A stretch of DNA of 64,000 nucleotides from Propionibacteriaceae bacterium P6A17 (GTDB taxonomy: Bacteria > Actinomycetota > Actinomycetes > Propionibacteriales > Propionibacteriaceae): positions 210,895-274,894 of the forward strand of contig JHVD01000001.1 in the NCBI GenBank assembly GCA_000619965.1, given 5' to 3'. A model generated the notes under the pieces. The model worked only from the letters and a program-made list of their open reading frames with translations, had not been told where the DNA came from and searched no databases. Numbering within the stretch: position 1 is the first letter of the stretch; each line of letters starts with the position of its first letter. Below are positions 49,007 through 57,597 of this stretch, in pieces. The translations under genes were made by a program, and so were the position numbers.

Positions 49007-51900
49007 GTGGCCCCCTGGGAAATCATCGTCGCGTACAGGGTGGGCGCCCACGCTTCGAAGCCCGACGCGGCACCGGCGGGGTCCAGCGCGGTGGGCGCGT
49101 CGTTGAACAGCTCGGCCTGCGCATCGTCGTAGAACAACCGCCACAGCTCGTCCACGTGGCGCCACTTCGGCCAGGCCCCCGGGCGGGGTTGGATCCATTC
49201 CCGCTTGCGGAAGGTGCCCCTGGACTGCTCAGCGACGAGCCGGAATGCGGGTTCGAACGGCACGGGCAACAACCGGTGCTGACCGATGGCAAATGCCCGC
49301 ACGAACCAGCCCAGCGCCTCGCGCGCCACCTCGACGGGAGGCTGGCGGAGCGTCGTGGATCGGGCACCCCTGGAGCCGGGCCGCAGCACGACGGCCTGGG
49401 CCCGCTCGCCTACCAGCGCGAGCATCAGCAGCTCGAGCCAGGGCCCCAACTGGGACTTCAGGCCGCTCGACGCGGACGCGACGACGATCCTGTCCCCGTG
49501 GAGCGTGGCGCTGCCGCTGAGCAGGATGCCGTCGACGTCGACCTCCAGCGGCACGCGACGAGGCGACGGCTCCATCAGCGCCGACGCGCGCCGCACGATG
49601 TCTTCGACGCGCTCCCGTGCGCTCCGCGCCACGTCCTGCCCGAGACGCCCCGGGGGAAGCTGTTGCGCGCGCTGCGCCCGCCGCTCGAGGTCGTCCCACG
49701 ACATGTGCTCGAGCCCGCCGCGGATGAAGGCGTCGGTGAGGGCCCACCAGTCGAGCCCCTTGACGGCCAACGGCAGCCCGTCGGAGAGCTCCGGCTGGGC
49801 GACGGTGCGGACGCCGAGCGTGTGGCGCAGGAAGGGCTTGACCGGATCGGCCAGGAAGGCGCGCAGGTCGTCGAGGGCGATGCGGGCGGGGGCCTCGCCG
49901 ACGGGCAGCTCGAGGGCCTCGCGGCGCCGGAGCGGTTTCGGCGCGTCGGAGCGCACGAAGGAGGCGAGCGCGCCGGCGTGTGCGGCGGCGTCGAACGAGC
50001 CGTCGTCGAAGAAGGCCGACGGATTGAACCGCTGGGGGGAGTGCTCGACGACGTCCGGCAGCGGCTGGCCCAAGCCGCGCACCAGCGAGCGGATCACGAC
50101 CGGCATGTCGAGCCGGGCACCGGTCGTCTCGGATCGCGTCCGGGTGACGACGACGAGGCGTTCGGCGGCCCGGGCGTGGGCGAGCAGTTGCCGTCGCAGG
50201 CGGCGCCGAGGGTCGGGCAGAAGCCCGGGGATCTCGTCGGGCAGACCGCCGGCCGACACATCCTCGAGGCCGATGCACGCGACGAGCCGGGCGTCGACGT
50301 GGGGGAGCTCGTGCGGCGCGACGACGTGGAGGGCGCCGTTGCCCACGGCAGGGCGGTGCTGCCCCGACGGCAGCTCCGCGGCCAGCAGGCGCCGGAACTC
50401 CCGACGGCCGAGCGTCAGTGTCGCCCCTGCGTGGGATCGCGCCAGCCTCGCCAGGACCAGCTCGACGCGACGGATCATCCAGCGATCCTCCGGCGGCAGG
50501 TCCAACAGGTCGTCGACGAGGGCGGCGCTCAGGCTGCACCAGTGGCCGACGGTCAACGGCGACGCGCTCTGGCTGGCGAAGGTCCAGACGCGGCCGATCA
50601 CCTCGGCGAGGGCCCCGATCAGGTCGAGGTCAGCCGGTGTGGTGGTGGGCACCCCGACGACGCCGCGCGGCCCCGCGGACTCGCCCATGCACACGCCCGT
50701 GAGCAGCGCGTCGATGCCAGCCACCCACGTGCCGGCCGTGGCGCCGTCGAGCCCCACTCGCGCCCGATGGCCTGCGTCGAGGCCCCAGTGGATGCGGGCG
50801 TCGTGGACGAGCTGGACGAGGTCCTCGCGGCGATCGGCGAAGCCCCAGCGGCTGGCCAGCGCGGGATGCAGCAGGTACTCCACGACCTCGGTGGCCGTCG
50901 CGCGCGCGTCGGCGAGGTCGATCGTCGCAAGCAGCGCCTCGAGCGCGACGTTGCCCACCCCCGACGGCGACACCTCGGCCACGCGCAGGCGCCCCCCGGG
51001 GTGGGCCGAACCTGCGCGGAAGACGGCGTTGAGCACCGGCGCCCACTCCTGTGGGCGGGGGCAGACGACGCGCACGTCGCGAGGCTCGAGCGTCTCGTCG
51101 GCCTCGAAGTGGCGCACGAGCTCGTCACGCAGCACTTCGGCCTGTCGGCTGCGGGAATGGGAGCCGTGCACCTCGACGACGACCCGCGGCATCTCGAGGG
51201 GCTGCGGGACGTCGTCGGCGATCGAGCGCACCCATTCGGGAGCCTCGGCGACGAACCACGCCACCCGCGGCGCCGCCGCCCTTACCAAGGCCACGCCGAC
51301 GGGGGAGAGCTCGTCGAGGCCGAAGACCCACAGCGGGCCCTGCGACTCCTCGGCGGCGGCGAGCAGGGCGTCGTGCAGCTCCAGCGGATCGAGCATGAGG
51401 CGTTCGCAAGCGGCCCGCAGGAGGGCTGGCTGCCAGGCGAGGTGCCCGGGGATGGGGATGGCGTCGTCGCCGTCGAGCCACGCGGCGGCCACCTCCGGCC
51501 TGTGCTCCACCACGCTCCTCAACAGGGTCGCGAAGCGGCTGGCCGCAGCCAGAGGCCGGCCCGGCTGGGCCAGGTGGACCGCCAGCGCCGGATACTCGGG
51601 CGCCACGTCGGGCAGGGCTTCGACGATCGCCGTCACCAGCCGCGTCGAGTGCCACGTGCGCCAGTCGTCGGTGACGCCGGACTGGGTTGCGAGCTGCTGC
51701 CGAAACTGGGCGAGCGTGAGGAAGTCGACGCCGGCGGAGATCCCCAGCTCCTGCGCGACGGCCTGGCTCAGCAAGCGCGCCGAACCTGCCGTGTCCACGA
51801 GGACCATCCCCCGCGCGAAGGGCCCCTCGAGGGCATCGTCGAGCTGTGCCGCCAGGGAGGGCACCATGGACCGCCACGTGCGCCCGAGCCGAACCTCCAC
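49000..51900 (-). CDS. recC: Exodeoxyribonuclease V gamma subunit RecC
   Basis: Scaffold and Chi-recognition subunit of RecBCD, an inactive helicase/nuclease fold. The 966 residues are about 150 shorter than E. coli RecC. Visible RecC stretches include WVFGLDELSPVG, LEPRDVRVVCPRPQEWAPVLN, GRLRVAEVSPSGVGNVALEALLAT region and CIGLEDVSAGGLP. There is no intact Walker motif. The GTG at 51900 has GAGGAGGG seven bases upstream. It is the first gene of the operon; a TAGGCT -10 and a LexA-like box lie just upstream. Confidence 0.92.
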   Translation of the reverse strand: MEVRLGRTWRSMVPSLAAQLDDALEGPFARGMVLVDTAGSARLLSQAVAQELGISAGVDFLTLAQFRQQLATQSGVTDDWRTWHSTRLVTAIVEALPDVAPEYPALAVHLAQPGRPLAAASRFATLLRSVVEHRPEVAAAWLDGDDAIPIPGHLAWQPALLRAACERLMLDPLELHDALLAAAEESQGPLWVFGLDELSPVGVALVRAAAPRVAWFVAEAPEWVRSIADDVPQPLEMPRVVVEVHGSHSRSRQAEVLRDELVRHFEADETLEPRDVRVVCPRPQEWAPVLNAVFRAGSAHPGGRLRVAEVSPSGVGNVALEALLATIDLADARATATEVVEYLLHPALASRWGFADRREDLVQLVHDARIHWGLDAGHRARVGLDGATAGTWVAGIDALLTGVCMGESAGPRGVVGVPTTTPADLDLIGALAEVIGRVWTFASQSASPLTVGHWCSLSAALVDDLLDLPPEDRWMIRRVELVLARLARSHAGATLTLGRREFRRLLAAELPSGQHRPAVGNGALHVVAPHELPHVDARLVACIGLEDVSAGGLPDEIPGLLPDPRRRLRRQLLAHARAAERLVVVTRTRSETTGARLDMPVVIRSLVRGLGQPLPDVVEHSPQRFNPSAFFDDGSFDAAAHAGALASFVRSDAPKPLRRREALELPVGEAPARIALDDLRAFLADPVKPFLRHTLGVRTVAQPELSDGLPLAVKGLDWWALTDAFIRGGLEHMSWDDLERRAQRAQQLPPGRLGQDVARSARERVEDIVRRASALMEPSPRRVPLEVDVDGILLSGSATLHGDRIVVASASSGLKSQLGPWLELLMLALVGERAQAVVLRPGSRGARSTTLRQPPVEVAREALGWFVRAFAIGQHRLLPVPFEPAFRLVAEQSRGTFRKREWIQPRPGAWPKWRHVDELWRLFYDDAQAELFNDAPTALDPAGAASGFEAWAPTLYATMISQGATW

Positions 51901-51928
51901 GTACCACCCTCCTCACGACGACCGGCGC

Positions 51929-51951
51929 GAACCAATGTGTGGCTCAGCCTA
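51929..51951 (-). promoter_or_regulatory. recCBD promoter with possible LexA box
   Basis: On the minus strand TAGGCT (51951-51946) is the likely -10. GAAC-CAAT-GTGT (51929-51940, plus strand) matches 6 of 8 positions of the GAAC-N4-GTTC SOS core and overlaps the expected transcription start. The match is weaker than the lexA site, so SOS control is tentative. Confidence 0.4.
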
Positions 51952-52077
51952 TCGGGCCCCACCGACGACGACGCCCGCCCGCGAAGAGCCGGAGGGCGTC
52001 GTCGGTGCTCCAGGCGTCCGCCACGCCCTCGAAAAGTGTGGGACTGCTTTGGTAGCTTGGCGCTCCGGGAGGCAGAC

Positions 52078-54105
52078 ATGGATGAGATCCTCGACGCGCT
52101 CGATCCGGAGCAGCGGGAGGTGGCGGAGGCTCTCGACGCGCCCGTTGTCGTGCTTGCGGGAGCAGGCACCGGCAAGACGCGCGCCATCACGCACCGCGTC
52201 GCGCACGCCGTGAGGGAGGGCCACTACGACGCCCGGGCCGTGCTGGCGGTCACGTTCACGACCCGGGCGGCGGGGGAGATGCGCACTCGACTGGCCCGGC
52301 TGGGCGTGCGTCAGGCGCAGGCCCGCACCATCCACGCCGCCGCGCTGCGGCAATGCCGCTACTTCTGGCCCGACGCCTACGGCACCGAGTTTCCCGAAGT
52401 CGCCGACAACGCGTTCGGCATCGTCGCCAGGGCCGCCTCGCAGGTGCTGGGCGAGGCGGACGTCGCGCTGATCCGTGACCTCGAGACCGAGATCTCTTGG
52501 GCGAAATCGAGCAACGTGGCCCCCGAGGCGTACCCGGAGCTGGCCCGGGGGCGCGAGGTCAACGGTGCCACACCGACGCAGGTGGCTGCCGTGTTCGCCC
52601 AGTACGAGCGGGGCAAGCAGTCCCGGGGCGTCGTCGACTTCCACGACCTGCTCCTGTGCAACGCCGCGCTGCTCACCGAGCATCCCGCGATCGCCGACCG
52701 GATCCGGATGCAGTACCGGCACTTCGTCGTCGACGAGTACCAGGACATCTCCGCGATCCAGCACCGGCTCATCGCGCTGTGGGTCGACGGCCGCGACGAC
52801 GTGTGCGTCGTGGGCGACCCGAACCAGTCCATCCACTCCTTCGCCGGTGCCGACCCGGGCTTCCTGCTGCAGTTCGCCGACGACCACCCGGGCGCACGCA
52901 CGCTTCGGCTGGTGCGCAACTACCGTTCGACGCCCGAGATCCTCGACGTGGCCCACCACGTCCTGCGTTCCACGCCCGAGGCGCGACTGCGGGCGATGCG
53001 TCCGTCGGGGCCGCGCCCGGCCATCCACGCGGCGGGGACGGCTGCCAACGAAGCGGAGCAGGTGGCCCAGTGGCTCGTCGAGCAGCACGCCGCAGGCACC
53101 CCGTTCGCCGAGCTGGCGGTGCTGTACCGCATCAACGCCCAGTCGCCGGCGCTCGAGGCTGCCTTGGATGCGCGGGCGGTGCCGTACACGGTGCGCGGCA
53201 CGGAGCGCTTCTACGAGCGGCCGGAGGTGCGCCAAGCGGTGCAGGGGATCCTCCGCGGCGCCGACGAGGACGCCTCGGCCCCCGCGTCGCAGCTGGTGGC
53301 CGACAATCTCGCGGCACTCGGTTGGACGCCGGAGGCGCCGCGGGGGCAGGGCCGCCAGCGGGAGCGGTGGGAGTCGCTCACCGCGCTGAAGCAGATGCTC
53401 GACGAGGAGGTGCAGCGGGACCCGCACTGGAGCGCCGCCGACGCAAGCCGTTGGCTGCGGGAGCGGGCCTCCTGGGAGGCGGCACCGGTGGCGGAGGCAG
53501 TGACGCTCTCGACGATGCACGCCGCCAAGGGGCTCGAATGGGACGGTGTGGCCGTCATCGGCGTGCGCGAGGGGCTGGTGCCCTTTTCGTTGTCCACGGA
53601 GGAGCCGGCGCTGGGGGAGGAACGGCGCCTGCTCTACGTCGCGTGCACCAGGGCGCGGCGCGAATTGAGGCTGAGCTGGAACTTCATCGGCCCGGGGGGC
53701 AAGCAGCAGCGCTCACGATTCCTGATCGGGGTGCCCGAGGTGGAAGGTGCTGCGTCGCGGCCCGCCGGCGGTGAGCCGTCGCGCAGGACGTCGCTCAAGT
53801 CCCGGACCTGTGTCGTCTGCGGCAGGCAGCTTCAGTCGGCGAGCGAGCGGAAGCTGCGGCGCCACGAGGACTGCGAGCTGCCCGTCGATGCGCAGCTCTA
53901 CGAAGATCTGAAGGCCTGGCGGCGACGCATGGCCGAGTCGCAGGGGGTGCCTGCCTTCGTCGTGTTCACCGATGCCACGCTGATGGCGATCGCGGAGGCC
54001 AAGCCCACCGACGAGGCGCAGCTCCTGGCGCTGCCCGGTATCGGCAGGAGCAAGCTCACGAAGTACGCCGACGAGGTCCTCGCCGTCGTCGAGGGCCACG
54101 GCTGA
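52078..54105 (+). CDS. uvrD2: UvrD2-type superfamily 1 helicase with HRDC domain
   Basis: DNA repair helicase, 3'-5', of the actinobacterial UvrD2 type. The 675 residues have Walker A LAGAGTGKTRAIT, VVDEYQDISAIQ, GDPNQSIHSFAGADP, VRNYRSTPEI and LSTMHAAKGLEWDGV. After the motor core come CVVCGR and HEDC separated by 15 residues (about 577-597), in the place of the tetracysteine zinc motif of mycobacterial UvrD2 but with one His, and an HRDC domain at about residues 600-670. The ATG at 52078 follows GGGAGG. It is divergent from recC. In mycobacteria UvrD2 is essential, so this gene may be too. Confidence 0.93.
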   Translation: MDEILDALDPEQREVAEALDAPVVVLAGAGTGKTRAITHRVAHAVREGHYDARAVLAVTFTTRAAGEMRTRLARLGVRQAQARTIHAAALRQCRYFWPDAYGTEFPEVADNAFGIVARAASQVLGEADVALIRDLETEISWAKSSNVAPEAYPELARGREVNGATPTQVAAVFAQYERGKQSRGVVDFHDLLLCNAALLTEHPAIADRIRMQYRHFVVDEYQDISAIQHRLIALWVDGRDDVCVVGDPNQSIHSFAGADPGFLLQFADDHPGARTLRLVRNYRSTPEILDVAHHVLRSTPEARLRAMRPSGPRPAIHAAGTAANEAEQVAQWLVEQHAAGTPFAELAVLYRINAQSPALEAALDARAVPYTVRGTERFYERPEVRQAVQGILRGADEDASAPASQLVADNLAALGWTPEAPRGQGRQRERWESLTALKQMLDEEVQRDPHWSAADASRWLRERASWEAAPVAEAVTLSTMHAAKGLEWDGVAVIGVREGLVPFSLSTEEPALGEERRLLYVACTRARRELRLSWNFIGPGGKQQRSRFLIGVPEVEGAASRPAGGEPSRRTSLKSRTCVVCGRQLQSASERKLRRHEDCELPVDAQLYEDLKAWRRRMAESQGVPAFVVFTDATLMAIAEAKPTDEAQLLALPGIGRSKLTKYADEVLAVVEGHG

Positions 54106-54139
54106 ACCCCTGACCGCGGGTGGGGCCCGCAACACGACG

Positions 54140-54181
54140 ACGAGGGGCCGAGGCCACGACCAGGTGGTGTCGGCCCCTCGT
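54140..54181. terminator. Bidirectional terminator after uvrD2
   Basis: Perfect 12-bp arms (54140-54151 and 54170-54181) with a loop that itself holds a CCAC/GTGG mini-stem, between convergent uvrD2 and the zinc-ribbon gene. Confidence 0.75.
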
Positions 54182-54201
54182 GGCCGTGTGGGTGGCTGCG
54201 A

Positions 54202-54363
54202 TCAGGCGCGGCCGAGGATGCGGTTGAGGTTGGTGCCGCACTCGGGGCACTTGCCCTTGGCCATCTTGGTGCCCTTGTCGTTCACGACGACGTCACCGAC
54301 GGCCGAACGCTTGGCCTTGCACTTGACGCAGTAGAACTCGCCTTCCCAGGTCTCGTTCGCCAT
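54202..54363 (-). CDS. Small zinc-ribbon protein (DUF5679 type)
   Basis: A 53-residue protein with two cysteine pairs, FYCVKCKAKR and GKCPECGTNL, spaced for one zinc ribbon. It has no signal or membrane segment and is basic in the middle. Conserved proteins of this kind are found in many actinobacteria; function is unknown, perhaps nucleic-acid or ribosome binding. The start is clear: AAAGGAGAAGAA before the ATG at 54363; the longer open frame upstream is not coding. A structured leader of about 135 bases precedes it. It stands between uvrD2 and the metalloprotease gene, close to where mycobacteria carry whiB7. Confidence 0.88.
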   Translation of the reverse strand: MANETWEGEFYCVKCKAKRSAVGDVVVNDKGTKMAKGKCPECGTNLNRILGRA

Positions 54364-54447
54364 TTCTTCTCCTTTGGGTCTCGCCACCGCAGGTGGCTCT
54401 GGGGTCCGAGGCCCTGGTAGTCGGGCGACGGCTTCGTAATGGTCGAA

Positions 54448-54536
54448 CCCCGCACACCGCACCCGCCTTCCCCTGCGGGTGAGCCGTGCGGGGCTCTCAC
54501 ACAAGAGAGTTTGTCGCGTTGCCGCAGCCGCGTCAA
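54448..54536 (-). promoter_or_regulatory. Promoter and nested-hairpin leader of the zinc-ribbon gene
   Basis: On the minus strand TTGACG (54536-54531), 17 bases and CAAACT (54513-54508) form a promoter with a start near 54501. The transcript would contain a nested hairpin: outer arms 54486-54493 with 54448-54455 (8 bp, CCCCGCAC) and inner arms 54475-54481 with 54460-54466 (7 bp, CACCCGC). A further small CTCTC/GAGAG stem is at 54494-54509. It could be a leader structure, or the terminator of the upstream metalloprotease gene. Confidence 0.5.
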
Positions 54537-54578
54537 CTGTGCCACGCCCGACGTCGCCACGCTCACTTGCCCAGCGAC

Positions 54579-55895
54579 CTATTCGTCGAGCAGTTTGCGC
54601 AGCTCGGCGTCGAGATCGTCCTGCGGCGCGACGGTGGCTCGGGCGGCGAAGGCTATCGGGTCCGCGAGGTCTTGCGCGGTGGGGAGGAGATCGGGGTGCG
54701 CCCACACCTCGTCGCGTTGGTCGCTTCCTCGGACGTGCTCGACGGCGGCCCACAGATTGCTCGCGTCGCGGACCAGCCGCGGCGGCGTCTCGAGACCGAG
54801 CAGCTCCTTGAAGACCGTCCGAACGGGGCCTTCCGCAGCGCGCCGTCGACGCAACACCTCGGTGAGCTGCGGCGCGTGTGGCATCCACTTCTCCATCGTG
54901 CGGGCGGTGATGTGGTCGACCCAGCCCTCCACGAGCGCGAGCAGTACGCCGAGGCGTTCCAGGATCTTCAGCTGCTCCGGGGTGCTCGCGGGCCGGAAGA
55001 AGGAGACCTGGACCTCCTGGCCGAGGCGGTTGAGGTCTTCGAGCGAGAGCTCCTCGAGCCGTTCCGGGCTGAGCCGCTCGGCGATCGCGTCGAGGTCGAT
55101 GGTGATCTCGCGGGCGTAGTGGGTCATCAGCGCGAGGATCTGCGGCGACAGCCAGCCGACGCCGCGGAAGAGTCGTTCGCGTGCAGCCTCGCGCAGCAGG
55201 AGGACGAGCAGCATGTCGGAGGTGTCCGCGTCGAGATCCCGCGTGAACTCGTCGACGTTGGCGGGGACGATCACGACCTCGTCACCGGCGAACAGGTTGA
55301 CGCCGACCTCGGTGCCGGTGAGCGTGTCGCGGGCGACTGCGGCCAGCACCCGCTTGAGCCGCTCGCGGTACATCGCGCTGGCCGACTGCCGCATCAGCGG
55401 CCCCATCATCGCGGCCAGGTCCATGCCGGGCATCGCGCCCGCCCCCTCTGAGGAGGCGTGCTGAAGGGCGTCGCCCAATCCGGTGACGATGGGCTCGACG
55501 ATGGAACGCCAGCCCGAGCTCGTCGCCTCGAGCCATTGGGTGCGCGTGATGCAGCGCGCGGGCACGCCCGGGGCTGCGTAGGCGGTGAACTCGTCGAGCC
55601 AGGACTGCGCGATGCGCTCGCCGTCGACGACCGCGGCGCGCTGCTCGGGCAGGATCTCCGGGTCGGGGCCTGCCTCGGTGGTGGCGTGTTTGGCGGCCGT
55701 GATCGTCGTGAGCCAGGCGGCGTCCGGGTTCTGCTCCGCCCCTGGCATGCCGAAGACGACGCCGCCCTGGCCGGCCATCGACTGCATGCGGCGCATCACC
55801 GCGTCGAGATCGATGGCGCCGTCGTCGCCCATGATGCCCATCTGCTGCAGCATCCTGCGGATCTCCTCGAAATCGAAGCCACCGGGTTCGCTCAT
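54579..55895 (-). CDS. Zinc-dependent metalloprotease-family protein (DUF2342 type)
   Basis: Actinobacterial family annotated as zinc-dependent metalloprotease or F420-associated protein; true activity unproved. The 438 residues start with a flexible acidic/methionine-rich region (about 1-60), then a helical domain. The expected zinc-helix region reads LLLREAARERLFRGVGWL: the Glu is present but there is no HExxH and the usual histidine is replaced by arginine, so catalysis is doubtful. There is no signal peptide. AGGAGG lies about 10 bases before the ATG at 55895. It is divergent from the PDZ protease gene, an arrangement also seen in mycobacteria. Confidence 0.8.
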   Translation of the reverse strand: MSEPGGFDFEEIRRMLQQMGIMGDDGAIDLDAVMRRMQSMAGQGGVVFGMPGAEQNPDAAWLTTITAAKHATTEAGPDPEILPEQRAAVVDGERIAQSWLDEFTAYAAPGVPARCITRTQWLEATSSGWRSIVEPIVTGLGDALQHASSEGAGAMPGMDLAAMMGPLMRQSASAMYRERLKRVLAAVARDTLTGTEVGVNLFAGDEVVIVPANVDEFTRDLDADTSDMLLVLLLREAARERLFRGVGWLSPQILALMTHYAREITIDLDAIAERLSPERLEELSLEDLNRLGQEVQVSFFRPASTPEQLKILERLGVLLALVEGWVDHITARTMEKWMPHAPQLTEVLRRRRAAEGPVRTVFKELLGLETPPRLVRDASNLWAAVEHVRGSDQRDEVWAHPDLLPTAQDLADPIAFAARATVAPQDDLDAELRKLLDE

Positions 55896-55995
55896 CGGGT
55901 GACCACCTCCTGGACCCATTGAACCGCACGACGCAACCCCGGACCAGCCTCCGGGCCCGCCCGGCGGGGCTGAGAGCGCTTCTTGCACGGCTTGG

Positions 55996-56001
55996 TAGGG
56001 T
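55996..56001 (+). promoter_or_regulatory. -10 hexamer of the PDZ protease operon
   Basis: TAGGGT 26 bases before the GTG of the PDZ protease gene. The -35 is not clear. Confidence 0.4.
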
Positions 56002-56027
56002 TTCCCCAGCGCGGGAAGGGAGTGCAG

Positions 56028-57071
56028 GTGAACCGCAATGCCGTGGCGATCGCCTCGTCGGTCCTGTTCGTCGTGTTCGCCGCCGTGATCGTCCTCGTCC
56101 CCGCCCCGTACGTCACGTGGCGTCCGGGCGTGCCCATCGACGTGTATGGGGAGTCGGGCCAGGGTCAGGTGTTGCAGATCGCCGGTGCCGAGACGCACGA
56201 GCCGGCGGGGCAGTTGCTCATGACGCTGGTCTCCACGTCGAAGGCGAGCGCGACGGTCAGCCTGCCGGAGGCCATGCTGGCCTACTACGCGAAGGGCTCC
56301 GATGCCATGCCTCGCGAGCTCATCTATCCGGCGGGCAAGTCGGAGGCGGAGATCACCCAGGAGGCCGTGGCCTCGATGGACACCTCGCGCAACAATGCGA
56401 TCGTCGCGGCGCTGCGGGCGGCGGGCATCCCCGTCACCGAGCACCCCATGATCGCCGCCGTCGTCACCAACGGGCCGGCGGGGGAGAAGCTGCAGCCGGG
56501 AGACTTGATCGTCGAGGTCGAGGGCGTCGCGGTGGACTCGCCGGACGCAGTCGTCCAGGCGGTGCAGCGGCTGACGCCGGGCCGTCCCATCTCGTTCACG
56601 ATCCTGCGCGGAGCGGAGCGGATCACGGTGGCGGTCACGTCCGTGGCATCCTCGCAGGACTCCCGCCGGGCCGTCATCGGCGTGAACCTGGGCGTGGGCT
56701 ACGAGTACGCGCCAACGGTGACCTATGGGCTGAGCGACGACGTGGTGGGGCCGAGCGCGGGCCTCGTCTTCGCGCTCGGGCTGTACGACAAGCTGACGAC
56801 GGGTGACCTGGTCGGCGACCAGGTGGTTGCGGGGACGGGAGAGATCGACCCGAGCGGTCAGGTGAGGGCCATCGGCGGTGTCCAGGAGAAGATGAAGGGC
56901 GCCGAGGATGCGGGCGCCGGCGTCTTCCTGATGCCGCGCGAGAACTGCGCCAATGCGGCATCGTACGAGACCGACATGCGGCTGGTTCCGGTGTCGACAC
57001 TGCGGGACGCGATCGCGGCCCTGCAATTCATCCAAGAGGGAAATGAGTCGGAGGTTCCCCGCTGTGAGTGA
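56028..57071 (+). CDS. PDZ domain Lon-like serine protease (YlbL type)
   Basis: Membrane-anchored protease of 347 residues: one N-terminal membrane helix (about 5-27), a PDZ domain (about 140-215, NGPAGEKLQPGDLIVEVEG) and a C-terminal Lon protease domain. The Ser/Lys dyad is visible in VGPSAGLVFALG and GGVQEKMKGAE. It lacks an ATPase domain, so it is a regulated membrane protease facing outward. Of two adjacent GTGs, 56028 has GGAAGGGAG at proper spacing. Three genes follow in tight succession (eight- and four-base overlaps), forming an operon through the UPF0182 gene. Confidence 0.9.
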   Translation: MNRNAVAIASSVLFVVFAAVIVLVPAPYVTWRPGVPIDVYGESGQGQVLQIAGAETHEPAGQLLMTLVSTSKASATVSLPEAMLAYYAKGSDAMPRELIYPAGKSEAEITQEAVASMDTSRNNAIVAALRAAGIPVTEHPMIAAVVTNGPAGEKLQPGDLIVEVEGVAVDSPDAVVQAVQRLTPGRPISFTILRGAERITVAVTSVASSQDSRRAVIGVNLGVGYEYAPTVTYGLSDDVVGPSAGLVFALGLYDKLTTGDLVGDQVVAGTGEIDPSGQVRAIGGVQEKMKGAEDAGAGVFLMPRENCANAASYETDMRLVPVSTLRDAIAALQFIQEGNESEVPRCE

Positions 57072-57597
57072 TTCGGATCGACTGATCGCAGTCCTGGCCG
57101 ACGTGGAGCGGCACGTGGGCGAGTTGGGCTGGGACCAGCCGGCGCGCCTCTTCGCACTCGTCATGACGAGGGACCTGTTGGAGATGGAGCCGCAGTTGGT
57201 CGGCAAGGTGCCGTTCACCTCGCAGGACGCCTTGAGTGCGGTCGAGCAGGACGAGTTCACCGCCACCGACAATCTGTTCGAGCGGCTGGCGCAGATCTAC
57301 TTCCCGGCGAGCGTCGACGGTGTGGCGCTGACGCTGGAGCGCACCTTCCTGCCGTCGCAGTTCGAGGGCGAGGTGCCCGCGGACGAGCAGGCCGCCGTCG
57401 ACTTCGTGCGCACCCACCCCGAGCACGAGGACGTGAGGGTCGTCGTCGGCGTCCTGCGTTCGGGGGAGCGGTACTGTCTGGCGCGGCTGAAGTCGCACCC
57501 CGACGATCTGCTGCGCGGGGAGGACATCATCCCCAACCTGCCAGAGGCCCTGGCGCAGACCCTGACCGAGGACATCGAGGAGCCGGAGGACCGATGA
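57064..57597 (+). CDS. PPA1309-family conserved protein
   Basis: A soluble acidic protein of 177 residues belonging to a family named after a Cutibacterium acnes gene and widespread in actinobacteria. Conserved-looking stretches are WDQPARLFALVMTRDLL, HLxxx-like PFTSQDALSAVEQDEF and GERYCLARLKSHPDDLL. No catalytic motif is recognised and function is unknown. The GTG at 57064 overlaps the PDZ protease stop by eight bases and has GGAGG upstream; an ATG at 57043 is less well spaced. Its own stop overlaps the UPF0182 start by four bases, which suggests all three gene products are made together. Confidence 0.85.
   Translation: MSDSDRLIAVLADVERHVGELGWDQPARLFALVMTRDLLEMEPQLVGKVPFTSQDALSAVEQDEFTATDNLFERLAQIYFPASVDGVALTLERTFLPSQFEGEVPADEQAAVDFVRTHPEHEDVRVVVGVLRSGERYCLARLKSHPDDLLRGEDIIPNLPEALAQTLTEDIEEPEDR

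Noticed and set aside
45854..49132. A 1092-codon open frame antisense to recB
   Set aside because: Shadow frame; recB on the other strand has complete helicase and nuclease motifs.
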